64,000 nt of DNA from Alkalihalobacillus sp. BA299 (GCF_017745675.1 NZ_JAFLJM010000002.1:1-64000); one strand, 5' to 3'; positions 20,138 through 28,196 are shown, counted from the first letter of the stretch. Notes: generated from the letters alone by a model not told the origin. Numbers and translations are program-made.

Positions 20138-21094
20138 CTAAGTTTCTGGAAAGTCTAACTTATATTTTCTTCCCTTTGTTTGACCTGAATGCTGAAGCGG
20201 GATTGAAGCTAATAGCTTTGAGGCAATCGATCGAGATGAAATGTGTAGAAATGATCTTAGCTCTTCGTTAGTTATTGTGCTTCCAATCAGGAGAGCATAG
20301 TCCTGTAGCGAGGGAATATAAGCGTTGCGGGAATGGTACTGACAATGAAAACAAATCCAATTGTTCCCTTTTTTAATCATCGGGATTTCAAAACATAATG
20401 GACAATGGACACCTGTAAGAATGTCCTCTTTATGGATCCCTAGCTTTTCGAGAATGTTATAGTTGGAAATGGTATGTTGTTTTATTAAAAATGAGGTAAC
20501 TTTTTTTAATTCTTTTAATGTGGCGACTTCTTGTAAATTCATTTCAGCTATGCGTTTGATTTTATAAGGAAGTGCTGCGGAATGGATAACTGTATCTTTC
20601 GGGCCTCCCTTTATAATTGTCGAGGGATTACTAATAACAATAAAGGAAAAAATGGGGATCTGTGGCAATTTATTTTTTTTCAACCATCCTTCTAATTGGG
20701 TCTGCTGACGTTTGACTTGTAGGAGTGGATCCGGAAAACCCTCTTCTCTATCACTTGATTGACGGATCAACTGGTGAAAAGTTTGGTCAAAAATAAGTGA
20801 ACCAGAAATATTCTTAACTTCGAGGATAATACAAAATGCTGGGGATATTATCAAAGTATCAATTTGAAAGTAGCGTTGCTCACTGTCGAGGATTCTGAGA
20901 TCGTGTAAGATCAAATAATCGTGAGGTAAAAATGATAAGTGGAAATCAATAGCCTTTTCTCCATTGTAACCAGCTATACTTTTAGCCAACTCTTCTTCTA
21001 TGTATTGCCGTTTGGGGTGGTTAGGAGCTAGTCGTCTTAGTAGTGCTTTTAATTTTAGTATTTTTAATGGTATTTTGCGATTTTTTTTAATCAT
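20138..21094 (-). CDS. NERD-domain protein with C-terminal zinc ribbon
   Basis: A 318-residue protein. The NERD (nuclease-related) domain spans about residues 40-150, with GEKAIDFHLSFLP, the acidic FQIDTLIIS and the catalytic-type ILEVKN, which together form the PD-(D/E)xK core. Near the C-terminus is a four-cysteine ribbon: CPLC followed by CFHC. I choose the ATG at 21094 (MIKKNRK) because AAAGGGAG lies seven bases before it. Members are common in Bacillus as stand-alone proteins; their substrate is not established. No partner gene is adjacent. Confidence 0.85.
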   Translation of the reverse strand: MIKKNRKIPLKILKLKALLRRLAPNHPKRQYIEEELAKSIAGYNGEKAIDFHLSFLPHDYLILHDLRILDSEQRYFQIDTLIISPAFCIILEVKNISGSLIFDQTFHQLIRQSSDREEGFPDPLLQVKRQQTQLEGWLKKNKLPQIPIFSFIVISNPSTIIKGGPKDTVIHSAALPYKIKRIAEMNLQEVATLKELKKVTSFLIKQHTISNYNILEKLGIHKEDILTGVHCPLCFEIPMIKKGNNWICFHCQYHSRNAYIPSLQDYALLIGSTITNEELRSFLHISSRSIASKLLASIPLQHSGQTKGRKYKLDFPET

Positions 21095-21219
21095 AAAGTC
21101 ACTCCCTTTACTCATTTGAGAGTAGATTCTGCGTGAAAACTATCAAATCCTTTAAGCAATTACTATTTTTATAGGTTTTTTCTATGGTGAAGTAGATTAG
21201 GAGAGAACGTATTTTCAAT

Positions 21220-21330
21220 TTTTTGTATTTATCGGTCCAGATTTCAATTTTTTGAGCCGAATTTAGGATTTATGGTCCAGTTTGATCATTTTATTGTCCA
21301 AATTCCGACTTTTATTGTCCAAACTGTGAC
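21220..21330. repeat. Degenerate repeat with ~21-bp period
   Basis: GGTCC/TGTCC cores recur at about 21235, 21275, 21296 and 21317, with AATTT and ATTTAT between them. The spacing is close to 21 bases or its double. It lies upstream of the NERD gene and downstream of the hendecad-repeat gene. It resembles the arrays at 8499-8624 and 41447-41551. Confidence 0.6.
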
Positions 21331-21456
21331 AAAATTGTGACAACACCCTCAAAATACACTTTTACATATTTTGTAATCAAAATAATTTATCCTATTCGTT
21401 GACTTGACTCTGTTCAAGCATCAACACATGCGATGTTTACTTTATTGGAGAAATTT

Positions 21457-21490
21457 AAAGCTCCCATCTTATTAGAATGGGAGCTTTTTT
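21457..21490. terminator. Terminator of the riboswitch-led operon
   Basis: AAAGCTCCCAT (21457-21467) pairs with ATGGGAGCTTT (21477-21487). It is 18 bases past the stop of the 21505-22368 gene. The T run is best on the plus strand, but the minus side also has TTTAAATTT. Confidence 0.75.
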
Positions 21491-21504
21491 TCACGATATT
21501 CTTG

Positions 21505-22368
21505 TTAAGGTCGACCTGTTGTTTCAGGCTTATTCGCTTTACCTTCCTCTGCTCGCTCTTGGGCCTGTTCCTTCGCTTCATTCGCCTTCTCTTGCGCTTT
21601 TTCCTGTGCTTCTTTCGCCTTCTCTTGTGCTTTTTCCTGCTCTTCCTTCGCCTTCTCTTGTGCTTTTTCTTGCGCTTCCTTTGCACGCTCTTGTGCTTTT
21701 TCCTGTGCTTCTTTCGCCTTCTCTTGTGCTTTTTCTTGCGCTTCCTTCGCTCTCTCTTGTGCTTTTTCCTGAGCTTCTTCTGCTCGTTCTTGCGCTTTTT
21801 CTTGAGCTTCTTCTGCTTTTTCTTGCGCCTCTTCTCTAGCTTGCTCACCTTTCTCTTTTGCCTGCTCTGCTCGCTTCATCGCTTCTGCAAATCGTCGCAT
21901 CGCTTTTTCTTTATTTTCTATCGCTTTTGCAATTCCTGCTTTAGCTTCTTCTGGAAGGTCTTCTCTTTCTAGTAATGCACGAAGGTTTTCGCTACGCTTC
22001 GCTATTTTTTCCGCAACAATCGCTTCGACTTCGCTGATGTCGTCACCTTTTGCCTTAGCATCGTCTAAGTTTTTCTCAACTTCGACAACATGCTCAGTAT
22101 ACTCTTCTAAAGTATTTTCAGCTGCTTCTTCATCTCCGCTTTCTAGCATTTCCTCAGCTTCAAGTAAGCGCTCCTCGGCGTATTCATCTTTAAGTAGTGC
22201 TTTTTCTAAACTATCTTCTGTCAGCTCATACTCAGCTTCTTCTATTAAGCGAGAAGTATCGTAAAGTTCAGATTCTGGGCTAACATATTCATTCTCAGCC
22301 TCTTCTGCATGGACGGGTGCCGCAATCAAAATTAAGCTTGCCACTGTTGCTACAATAAATTTTTTCAT
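21505..22368 (-). CDS. Secreted DUF5667-like protein with 11-residue helical repeats
   Basis: A 287-residue protein with a clear signal peptide (MKKFIVATVASLILIAAPVHA, cleavage near residue 21). Residues about 28-165 are acidic and helical, with a DUF5667-like pattern (LYDTSRLIEEAEYELT... AEERLLEAEEML). Residues 185-272 are eight near-perfect 11-residue units of the form AKEAQEKAQEK, then a short Gly/Pro tail. Such hendecads form long amphipathic or coiled helices and recall LEA-type proteins. There is no sortase motif, membrane anchor or cysteine. It is the second gene after the c-di-GMP riboswitch, 33 bases after the lipoprotein gene. Function unknown; extracellular matrix or protective role is inference. 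Confidence 0.85.
   Translation of the reverse strand: MKKFIVATVASLILIAAPVHAEEAENEYVSPESELYDTSRLIEEAEYELTEDSLEKALLKDEYAEERLLEAEEMLESGDEEAAENTLEEYTEHVVEVEKNLDDAKAKGDDISEVEAIVAEKIAKRSENLRALLEREDLPEEAKAGIAKAIENKEKAMRRFAEAMKRAEQAKEKGEQAREEAQEKAEEAQEKAQERAEEAQEKAQERAKEAQEKAQEKAKEAQEKAQERAKEAQEKAQEKAKEEQEKAQEKAKEAQEKAQEKANEAKEQAQERAEEGKANKPETTGRP
21553..21816 (-). repeat. Eight 33-bp coding repeats (11-residue units)
   Basis: The stretch encodes residues 185-272 of the secreted protein at 21505-22368. Unit boundaries follow A-x-E-A-Q-E-K-A-Q-E-x. DNA identity between units is high, so copy number may vary between strains. Long open frames on the opposite strand here are by-products of the repeat. 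Confidence 0.9.
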
Positions 22369-22401
22369 GTGATCGTACTCCTTTTTTAAATTAGTTTTGT
22401 T

Positions 22402-22950
22402 CTAAAACCATTCAATATGTCGCTTTAGCTCTTCCATTTTCTCTTGATTTGCATCAAAATCTTCAGCTGGCACCATAAATGTAATAATGCTTGTACCATT
22501 TTCACGCTGGTCAATATAAATATCGGAACGAATACTTTCTTTTCGATCAGACTGAAAGGCGAGATAATGCTCTGTTTCTTCTATAATCGTAGATTTTTTC
22601 AGTGCTGTCTTTAATTCTTTTTTAATTTCTTCTAGCTGCTTATTAGTAGATACAACGGTAATAATTGCTTTTGCCTGGTCGTTTTCAAACGTTACATTTA
22701 CTGATTCATTGCCTGTTTCTTTCTTGAATTCCCAGTTAGAAGTTTCATAGACTCTGAACCCAGCTTCCGAATTTTCATAAAGCAGTGCTTGCACATCGTC
22801 TGCTTCGCTATGTACCTCAGCTTCTTCACCATTCTGTTCCTGTGAAGTGTCATTAGAGCCACATCCAGTCATCAGAAAAACTGAACAAAGGGAAAGAGCG
22901 AGAAATACAAATGCTTTCTCTCTAACTTGTTTACCTACTTTTTTCATCAT
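22402..22950 (-). CDS. Putative lipoprotein under c-di-GMP riboswitch control
   Basis: A 182-residue protein with a signal peptide and lipobox (FLMTGC, Cys near residue 30), then an acidic linker. A globular domain of about 120 residues follows, with a start like GFRVYETSNWEFKKE and recurring beta-strand patterns ending in FMVPAEDFDANQEKMEEL. The fold may resemble the PsbP-like lipoproteins of Firmicutes, but I cannot confirm this. The start has AAGGAG ten bases upstream, and the riboswitch ends nine bases before that. It is first in a two-gene operon with the hendecad protein. Confidence 0.8.
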   Translation of the reverse strand: MMKKVGKQVREKAFVFLALSLCSVFLMTGCGSNDTSQEQNGEEAEVHSEADDVQALLYENSEAGFRVYETSNWEFKKETGNESVNVTFENDQAKAIITVVSTNKQLEEIKKELKTALKKSTIIEETEHYLAFQSDRKESIRSDIYIDQRENGTSIITFMVPAEDFDANQEKMEELKRHIEWF

Positions 22951-22974
22951 GTCGATTCTTCTCCTTTTACGTAT

Positions 22975-23053
22975 GGTAGCTGGCTAACATCGGTTATCCC
23001 TTTAGTCCCTATAGCTTTGCGTCACCACCTTTCAATGGTTTTGCCTTTTTCAG
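22975..23053 (-). ncRNA. Cyclic-di-GMP-I (GEMM) riboswitch
   Basis: Read on the minus strand, the element has the class-I pattern in order. First comes AAAGGCAAAACC, then a hairpin ACCATT-GAAA-GGTGGT with the GAAA tetraloop (23024-23039). The invariant GACGCAAAGC follows (23014-23023), then an AGGGACTAAAG receptor-side segment, and finally AGCCAGCTACC (22975-22985). The Shine-Dalgarno of the downstream lipoprotein begins about nine bases later, and no terminator lies between, so control of translation start seems more likely than attenuation. A TATAAT -10 lies upstream at 23104-23109 with a poor -35. Confidence 0.87.
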
Positions 23054-23337
23054 TAAATCATTCTATCTACCTATACGGTCACCCATTCTTTTTTTAGGGG
23101 GTCATTATAAAAAAATTTTAAACAAAATTAACGGAACTTTCTACTACATTTTTATCAAAGTTACTCACATACATATAGACTAAATTACTAGTAAGACTTG
23201 ATAAACGGCAAAAAAGTCTTTCAACACGAAAAAAAAAAAAAAAACACAGCTACATTTTACGGCTGAATCACGTATTATACGAAAATTTTAATTTTTGTGA
23301 GTATCTATTTTATAGTTTACTTCCATAAAATAAAAAA

Positions 23338-23375
23338 CCCCTCAGAGTTAGCTAATTAACTAGCTCTGTGGGACC
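23338..23375 (-). terminator. Terminator after minJ
   Basis: On the minus strand CCCACAGAGCTAG pairs, with one mismatch and one G-U, with CTAACTCTGAGGG around TTAATTAG, followed by GTTTTTTATTTT. It lies about 100 bases after the minJ stop. Confidence 0.8.
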
Positions 23376-23477
23376 TTAACTTCTATTACTTTTTCCACCC
23401 ATTCACTTACTCGTATGACGGAAATGTACCAAATCTGTTCTCTATAGTAGAGTTCATGCCCATTTTGAAAAACATTT

Positions 23478-24677
23478 TTACACAACCGAATTTTGCAGTT
23501 CGTATTCTGCCTTTAATAACAATACGCCAAGCTGATGATGCTCACCATCGTAGAGTGCGGTTTGGGCAAAACGAATTTCACCGTTTTCATCCATGACCTC
23601 TAGTTTACAAAATGCCGAATTCCTTTGGAGTGCATCATAGAATTGAATTTGATCATTCACTTTTTGACCATTTACTTTTACAATTAATTCACCCACTTGC
23701 AACTGAAGCTTTGCTGCAGGTGAACGCGGGATAATCCCGAGAACCATAACGCCTGACTTTTGCGGGGTAAAATAACCCGTTTTCCTCTCATCTCTTTGTT
23801 TGGCCCTGAGCCAAATGAACTCTCTCCCTAAAATGGCTGCACTTGCAGTAATGAAAGCTATCCATGGATATAAGTAAGCAGCAGCACTCAACAAACTAAT
23901 AACAATCCCTAGGACAATGACACGTGTTCCTATTTTTTGAATAAAAGGAGCTGGCATTGAACTTTTAATAAGTTGGTGAAAGCCGACGAGAAAAGGCACG
24001 AAAATAACGGAATACGAGCCCTGCTCTCCTATCGTTAGAACCGGCCAAAAGTCACTACTCGGTAAGACGCCATTCGGTAATAAAAGAAAAACAGGGACAA
24101 ACCATAAACGCTTTGATTCATGTGCTCCGATCAGCTTGCCTCGCTTACTTTTCAAATATTTCGGTGACGTATTTTTATGGCCATTCGTTCGAATTAAAAA
24201 GCCTTCGCCAATCAAGAGTAGTGCCATTAAAATGACGGCATGAACGATCAAGCTTTCACTAAACTCAAACACAAGGTCCCCTATAAATGGAGCAGTGAAT
24301 CCCAATGATCCAACCATAAATAACAACATTACAACCAAAACAAACGGAATGACATAAGACGGTGAAATCAACCTCACATGTGTAGTGGCAATGAATACCA
24401 TATACAGTAGGGTTGCAAGGATAATAAATTCAACAGAAATGACAATCCCTAAACCAATCGCAACAAGAGATATTAGCATCCCCGTCACAATACCAGGTAC
24501 TAATGAAATAACCGTTTCATCAATAAAATCATAAACCTTTGTGTGAAAATCTTTTCGTTCACGTTTTACCCGTGCAATTCCAATCAATAGCATCGTGAAA
24601 AAACCAATATAAAATAATGGATGTAAAAAGACGTAGCCAATTCCTTGAAGTAATGTAACAAACCATTCCATAATCAT
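23478..24677 (-). CDS. minJ: MinJ-like cell-division topology protein (membrane + PDZ)
   Basis: A 399-residue membrane protein with about six to eight hydrophobic segments in its first 280 residues (LLQGIGYVFLHPLFYIGFFTMLL, GIVISVEFIILATLLYMVF). A C-terminal PDZ domain follows (about 305-390; VMVLGIIPRSPAAKLQLQVGELIVKVNG). It fits MinJ, which bridges DivIVA and MinD at the cell poles. It is next to ctpB, as in B. subtilis. I choose the start MIMEWF (ATG at 24677), with AAGGA eight bases before it; the upstream extension lacks a ribosome site. Confidence 0.85.
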   Translation of the reverse strand: MIMEWFVTLLQGIGYVFLHPLFYIGFFTMLLIGIARVKRERKDFHTKVYDFIDETVISLVPGIVTGMLISLVAIGLGIVISVEFIILATLLYMVFIATTHVRLISPSYVIPFVLVVMLLFMVGSLGFTAPFIGDLVFEFSESLIVHAVILMALLLIGEGFLIRTNGHKNTSPKYLKSKRGKLIGAHESKRLWFVPVFLLLPNGVLPSSDFWPVLTIGEQGSYSVIFVPFLVGFHQLIKSSMPAPFIQKIGTRVIVLGIVISLLSAAAYLYPWIAFITASAAILGREFIWLRAKQRDERKTGYFTPQKSGVMVLGIIPRSPAAKLQLQVGELIVKVNGQKVNDQIQFYDALQRNSAFCKLEVMDENGEIRFAQTALYDGEHHQLGVLLLKAEYELQNSVV

Positions 24678-24715
24678 TTTCCTAGTCCTTCCCCCTGATG
24701 AATAAGAAAAGTGCA

Positions 24716-24856
24716 AACACCTTGGTCAGCCACGACAAGCGCTGGAAACTCCGACTAAAAAGTGAGTATTGACTAACGCAAGCAGAGTTGAAACGACCTC
24801 GAGTGGCTAGGCGATGGAGCTAGACATCCTCGAAATCTATACTTTCTTATTCTATC
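24716..24856. repeat. GC-rich interspersed repeat, copy 3
   Basis: It shares the blocks GACAAGCGCTGGA, CGACCTCGAG and GAGCTAGACATCCTCGAAAT with the other copies. The last 37 bases are nearly the same as in copy 4 (29490-29530). It lies directly past the ctpB terminator on the minus strand. Confidence 0.7.
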
Positions 24857-24858
24857 AG

Positions 24859-24903
24859 AAAAAAAAGTACATGCGTAGCCTACTTCGCCACACATGTACT
24901 TCG
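24859..24903 (-). terminator. Terminator of ctpB
   Basis: AAGTACATG (24865-24873) pairs with CATGTACTT (24893-24901), and the minus-strand stem is followed by eight T residues. It lies 27 bases past the ctpB stop. Confidence 0.85.
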
Positions 24904-24929
24904 ACAACAGCCTCGTATTTTCCTGCTTT

Positions 24930-26393
24930 TTACGAATTACTTTGTTTAATAATTAATTCAATAGCAGTTTGGAGCTGACGATCAGTTTTATCATCACGGA
25001 CTACCTCACTAATCGCTTCGTGTATCGCAGATGCCGTTTTTTCATCAATAACTCCTGTAGCTTCTATGTTTTTCGTATTTTGAAAAGCAGTTACAGCTTG
25101 CTCCGTTTGTTTACTGAAGTAACCATCCGTACGACCAGGTTCAAAGCCTAAACCTTTTAACATAAGCTGTGCACTTCGGACTTGTTCGTTTAACATGTCA
25201 TATGATAACACTTCCTTTACATATAACGGTGGCAAATAGAAAAACTCAGGCTGAGATACTTCAACAGTCGGTTCAACACCGACTTCATTAATAAAATTCC
25301 CATCTGATGTTAACCACTTAAATAGGGTCAGTTTGATTTCGCTTCCATCGCCTAATTTCAGCGCTTGCTGAACCGTTCCTTTTCCAAAGGTTGTCTCTCC
25401 AACAAGATCGTAGTCTCCGGCTTCCTTCAATGCACCCGCAATGATTTCAGACGCTGATGCACTTCCGCGGTCGATCAGACCAATGATTGGGTAGTCTTTC
25501 GCTTCTTCTAATGATGAGATGTAGCGTACTTTTTCACCCTCACGATTTTCAATTTGAACAATCGGTTTACCAGAAGGGATAACTAGTTTACCGATTTCTT
25601 CAGCGACATTTAGAAGTCCACCAGGGTTTCCGCGTACATCAATTATTAAACCAGCAATGCCCTGTTCCTCTAAAGCTAACAATTCACGCTCAAACCGTTC
25701 AGCTGTATCATTTGAAAACGAAGTAATTTCTAATACCCCTACATTTTTACCTTTATGCTCAATCGTCTTCGCACGAACGGTTTCATGTGGAATGACGTCT
25801 CGTACGACCGAAATCTCAATTAATTCTGAACTTGAAGGCCTTTCAATCGTTAATGATACACTTGTCCCTTTTTCACCGCGTATTTTTAAAACCGCGTCAT
25901 ATAAAGTCAATCCTTCAATACTTTCACCGTCAATTTCAACAATACGATCTTTTGGCATTAATCCCGCTTTTTCAGCTGGAGAATCTCGGATCGGTGAAAC
26001 GATCGTCACTTGACCGTTCGTCATGCTTACTTCAGCACCGATTCCCTCAAAATGCGACTCGAGAGACTCCATAAATTGCGAAGCAGCTTCTTCATCCATA
26101 TAGACAGAGTAAGGGTCCTCAAGCGCCCCGACCATACCTTTGATAGCTCCTTCTAGCAGCACCTTCTCGTCCACTTCGTTAACATAACGTTCAGTGATAA
26201 GCTCCATGGCGTTTAATAATTTGGTCGCTGCATCCATCTCCTCTTTCGTATCAACGGTTTCAGCTAACACAGGTTGCTTATCATCTCCAACCTCTTGATC
26301 GAACCCATTAATAAACACATACATACCACCTGCACCAATGACTAGTGAGATGATGATAGCGATTGCTAGTGTTTTTCCTCTAATATTGTTCAT
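24930..26393 (-). CDS. ctpB: Carboxy-terminal processing protease CtpB (S41)
   Basis: A membrane-anchored serine protease of 487 residues. It has an N-terminal hydrophobic segment (TLAIAIIISLVIGAGGMYVFI), a PDZ domain (about 100-190) and an S41 catalytic domain. The nucleophile Ser is in RGSASASEII and the Lys in TFGKGTVQQAL. A peptidoglycan-binding domain of the PGBD1 type lies at about 405-460 (LMLKGLGFEPGRTDGYFSK). In B. subtilis CtpB cleaves SpoIVFA during sporulation. The ATG at 26393 has AGAGG eight bases upstream; a GTG three codons earlier is less likely. Confidence 0.93.
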   Translation of the reverse strand: MNNIRGKTLAIAIIISLVIGAGGMYVFINGFDQEVGDDKQPVLAETVDTKEEMDAATKLLNAMELITERYVNEVDEKVLLEGAIKGMVGALEDPYSVYMDEEAASQFMESLESHFEGIGAEVSMTNGQVTIVSPIRDSPAEKAGLMPKDRIVEIDGESIEGLTLYDAVLKIRGEKGTSVSLTIERPSSSELIEISVVRDVIPHETVRAKTIEHKGKNVGVLEITSFSNDTAERFERELLALEEQGIAGLIIDVRGNPGGLLNVAEEIGKLVIPSGKPIVQIENREGEKVRYISSLEEAKDYPIIGLIDRGSASASEIIAGALKEAGDYDLVGETTFGKGTVQQALKLGDGSEIKLTLFKWLTSDGNFINEVGVEPTVEVSQPEFFYLPPLYVKEVLSYDMLNEQVRSAQLMLKGLGFEPGRTDGYFSKQTEQAVTAFQNTKNIEATGVIDEKTASAIHEAISEVVRDDKTDRQLQTAIELIIKQSNS

Positions 26394-26704
26394 GTCTTCC
26401 ACCTCTCTTGCAGAAAAGGCACCGCATCGACTAGATGCAATGCCCTACCATTCATATAGTTAGTATATGTTAGCCTGTACAATTTATGTTCTTTCCTATG
26501 TAATACTATACTATAAGCGAAAGCAAGAATAAAGTGAACCTTCTTTAACGATAATAACTTGTCATCAAAAATGGTTGTCCATAGGTTTCGAGCCATGAAT
26601 AATATTTCCTAAAAAAACAAAGGGTGACTCACCCTGCCTGAACTCCTCGATCTTACCTATATATAATTACTACTTCAAATTACCGCAGCTATATTATAAG
26701 GTTG
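26394..26704. other. Intergenic stretch upstream of ctpB
   Basis: About 310 bases. I see a short AGGGTGACTCACCCT palindrome at 26629-26643 but no T run, and no supported gene. It should hold the ctpB promoter, which I cannot place with confidence. Confidence 0.4.
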
Positions 26705-26733
26705 AGGTGCCAGACACTTAGATTAGCGTCACC
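26705..26733. repeat. Partial GGTGCC-type palindromic repeat
   Basis: GGTGCCAGACACTTAG ... GCGTCACC matches the half-sites of the palindromic family at 41186, 41374 and 46524, but the second arm is shortened. It lies 20 bases past the CDGSH gene's stop. Confidence 0.5.
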
Positions 26734-26752
26734 CTACTTGTAACTAGAACAT

Positions 26753-26848
26753 TTATTTAATTGAGTTGCCTTTAGTTTTATTGTTTAAGTGAGAGCCATC
26801 GCAGTTCCCTTGAGCATCTTTTGTATTTCCACATGCACATTTAGCCAT
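26753..26848 (-). CDS. Miniature CDGSH iron-sulfur protein (31 residues)
   Basis: A frame starting MAKCACGNTKDAQGNCDGSH with an excellent ribosome site, AAGGAGGTGAG, close before the ATG at 26848. It has the full ligand set of a CDGSH [2Fe-2S] site: Cys4, Cys6, Cys16 and His20 in the pattern CxC...GxCDGSH. Normal CDGSH proteins are 60-100 residues, so this is close to the bare metal-binding motif. It lies 61 bases downstream of a nitroreductase gene on the same strand, suggesting a shared transcript. A redox role is inferred from the motif and context. Confidence 0.8.
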   Translation of the reverse strand: MAKCACGNTKDAQGNCDGSHLNNKTKGNSIK

Positions 26849-26909
26849 TTTCTCACCTCCTTCAATTACTTGAAATAACTTAGTCGGGCAAAATAAAACG
26901 AATAACTAT

Positions 26910-27572
26910 CTATTTAAAAATCTTCACTCGCTCTTCAACTGGCTTAAATTCTTTTGGGGATGCTTGTGCTGTTGGTTTACCGAATGGCATTTGAGCTGTT
27001 AGGTTCCAATGACTTGGAATATTCCACTCTTTTTTCACTTCATCATCAATGAGTGGATTGTAGTGCTGTAAGTTAACCCCAAACCCTTCTAGCTCTAACG
27101 ATGTCCAAATGACATATTGAAGCATTCCATTTCCTTCACTAGACCAAATCGGAAATTTATCTTTGTACGTAGAAAACTGCTCTTGAAGTGATTCAATGAT
27201 CCTTTGATCTTCAAAAAATAAAATCGTACCGTACCCGCCGCGAAATCCATCCATTCTCGCTTGAGTATCCGCAAAGTCTTCTGCAGGAACTATTTTTTTC
27301 AACGTTTCAGTTGTTATATCCCATAACTTATTATGTTGTTCGCCTAATAATAATACGACTCTTTGAGTTTGTGAGTTAAAAGCTGACGGCGTGTGCTTGA
27401 CTGCATGGTTAATCACTTCTTGAATTCGTTGATCAGAAACGACTGCTTCTTTGCTAATTCCATAAATTGTCCGCCTTGCTTCTACTGCTGAATAAAAGTC
27501 CTTTGAATGGTCGTCGCCTTTAATTTCTGCTTTGGGAGATGTTTCCCCAAATAATTTTGTTAATAAGCCCAT
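26910..27572 (-). CDS. Nitroreductase-family flavoprotein
   Basis: A 220-residue FMN-dependent NAD(P)H oxidoreductase of the nitroreductase fold. The FMN phosphate-binding EARRTIYGIS is near residue 32. NHAVKHTPSAFNSQTQRVVLL carries the conserved PSAFNSQ, and GGYGTILFFED lies further on. The C-terminal block (SLELEGFGVNLQHYN) also fits. The divergent HxlR regulator with an N-terminal cysteine resembles the B. subtilis YodB/YodC arrangement, where quinones and diamide are the inducers. Substrate here is not known. Confidence 0.88.
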   Translation of the reverse strand: MGLLTKLFGETSPKAEIKGDDHSKDFYSAVEARRTIYGISKEAVVSDQRIQEVINHAVKHTPSAFNSQTQRVVLLLGEQHNKLWDITTETLKKIVPAEDFADTQARMDGFRGGYGTILFFEDQRIIESLQEQFSTYKDKFPIWSSEGNGMLQYVIWTSLELEGFGVNLQHYNPLIDDEVKKEWNIPSHWNLTAQMPFGKPTAQASPKEFKPVEERVKIFK

Positions 27573-27638
27573 TTATAACACCTCTTTTTTTAAGTAAATT
27601 TATATTCCTTACTCTTAATGTAGTAGATTTAGTAAATT

Positions 27639-27655
27639 ACTTACTTTATGTAAGT
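27639..27655. promoter_or_regulatory. Candidate operator between nitroreductase and HxlR genes
   Basis: ACTTAC and GTAAGT form a perfect six-base inverted repeat around TTTAT, in the middle of the 193-base divergent intergenic region. HxlR-family dimers bind such sites. No other equally strong dyad is seen there. Confidence 0.45.
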
Positions 27656-27765
27656 TAGTATATTTTAATAAATTAATTGTGTCAAGTAATTTTAAAACTT
27701 AAAGTAGCAGCATTACAGTTTTTGGTTCTTTTATGGTATGATAGAAGTATTAGGAGTGATGGAAC

Positions 27766-28098
27766 ATGAACAAATCGCAAATCTGTCCTAGATTCGAGGA
27801 AGCAATGAGCATTTTAAGTAAACGTTGGACTGGATTGATTATTTATCAATTACTTTCTGGGCAACAACGTTTTTGTACGATCGAATCCTCCATTGGAATT
27901 AGCGGAAGGCTTCTCTCAGAAAGATTAAAGGAATTGGAAAGTCACGGGATTGTTAAACGTGAAATTTTCCCAGAAACTCCTGTACGAATTGAATATTCTT
28001 TGACAGAAAAAGGGTTATCTTTAGAACCGCTTATGAAGGAAATTGAAAAGTGGTCTCAAACGTGGATAAACACTGATCATATAGTAAAAGACGAATAA
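27766..28098 (+). CDS. HxlR-family redox-type transcription regulator
   Basis: A 110-residue winged-helix repressor. It begins MNKSQICPRFEEAMSIL with Cys7 in the position of the redox-sensing Cys6 of B. subtilis YodB. The helix-turn-helix covers IESSIGISGRLLSERLKELESHG, and the wing ends in YSLTEKG. It is transcribed divergently from the nitroreductase gene. A TATGAT -10 lies at 27737-27742, and GGAG precedes the ATG. It probably represses the nitroreductase and itself until the cysteine is modified; this is inference from family and context. Confidence 0.88.
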   Translation: MNKSQICPRFEEAMSILSKRWTGLIIYQLLSGQQRFCTIESSIGISGRLLSERLKELESHGIVKREIFPETPVRIEYSLTEKGLSLEPLMKEIEKWSQTWINTDHIVKDE

Positions 28099-28131
28099 AA
28101 CCGCTTGTTGAATACAAACAAGCGGTTTTAT
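28097..28131 (+). terminator. Terminator of the HxlR regulator gene
   Basis: AAAACCGCTTGTT (28097-28109) pairs with AACAAGCGGTTTT (28117-28129), starting within the stop codon. It is followed by ATTATTAT. Confidence 0.8.
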
Positions 28132-28196
28132 TATTATCGGACGATGATCCAAAACGTTATTTCTTATCTATTAATACTCTTCACATAAAGTGAAAC

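Noticed and set aside
21414..21972. Long open frames on both strands across the hendecad gene, giving Lys/Arg-rich or Leu/Phe-rich proteins
   Set aside because: They arise from the 33-bp coding repeat read in other frames. They lack ribosome sites, while the minus frame at 21505-22368 has a signal peptide and ribosome site.
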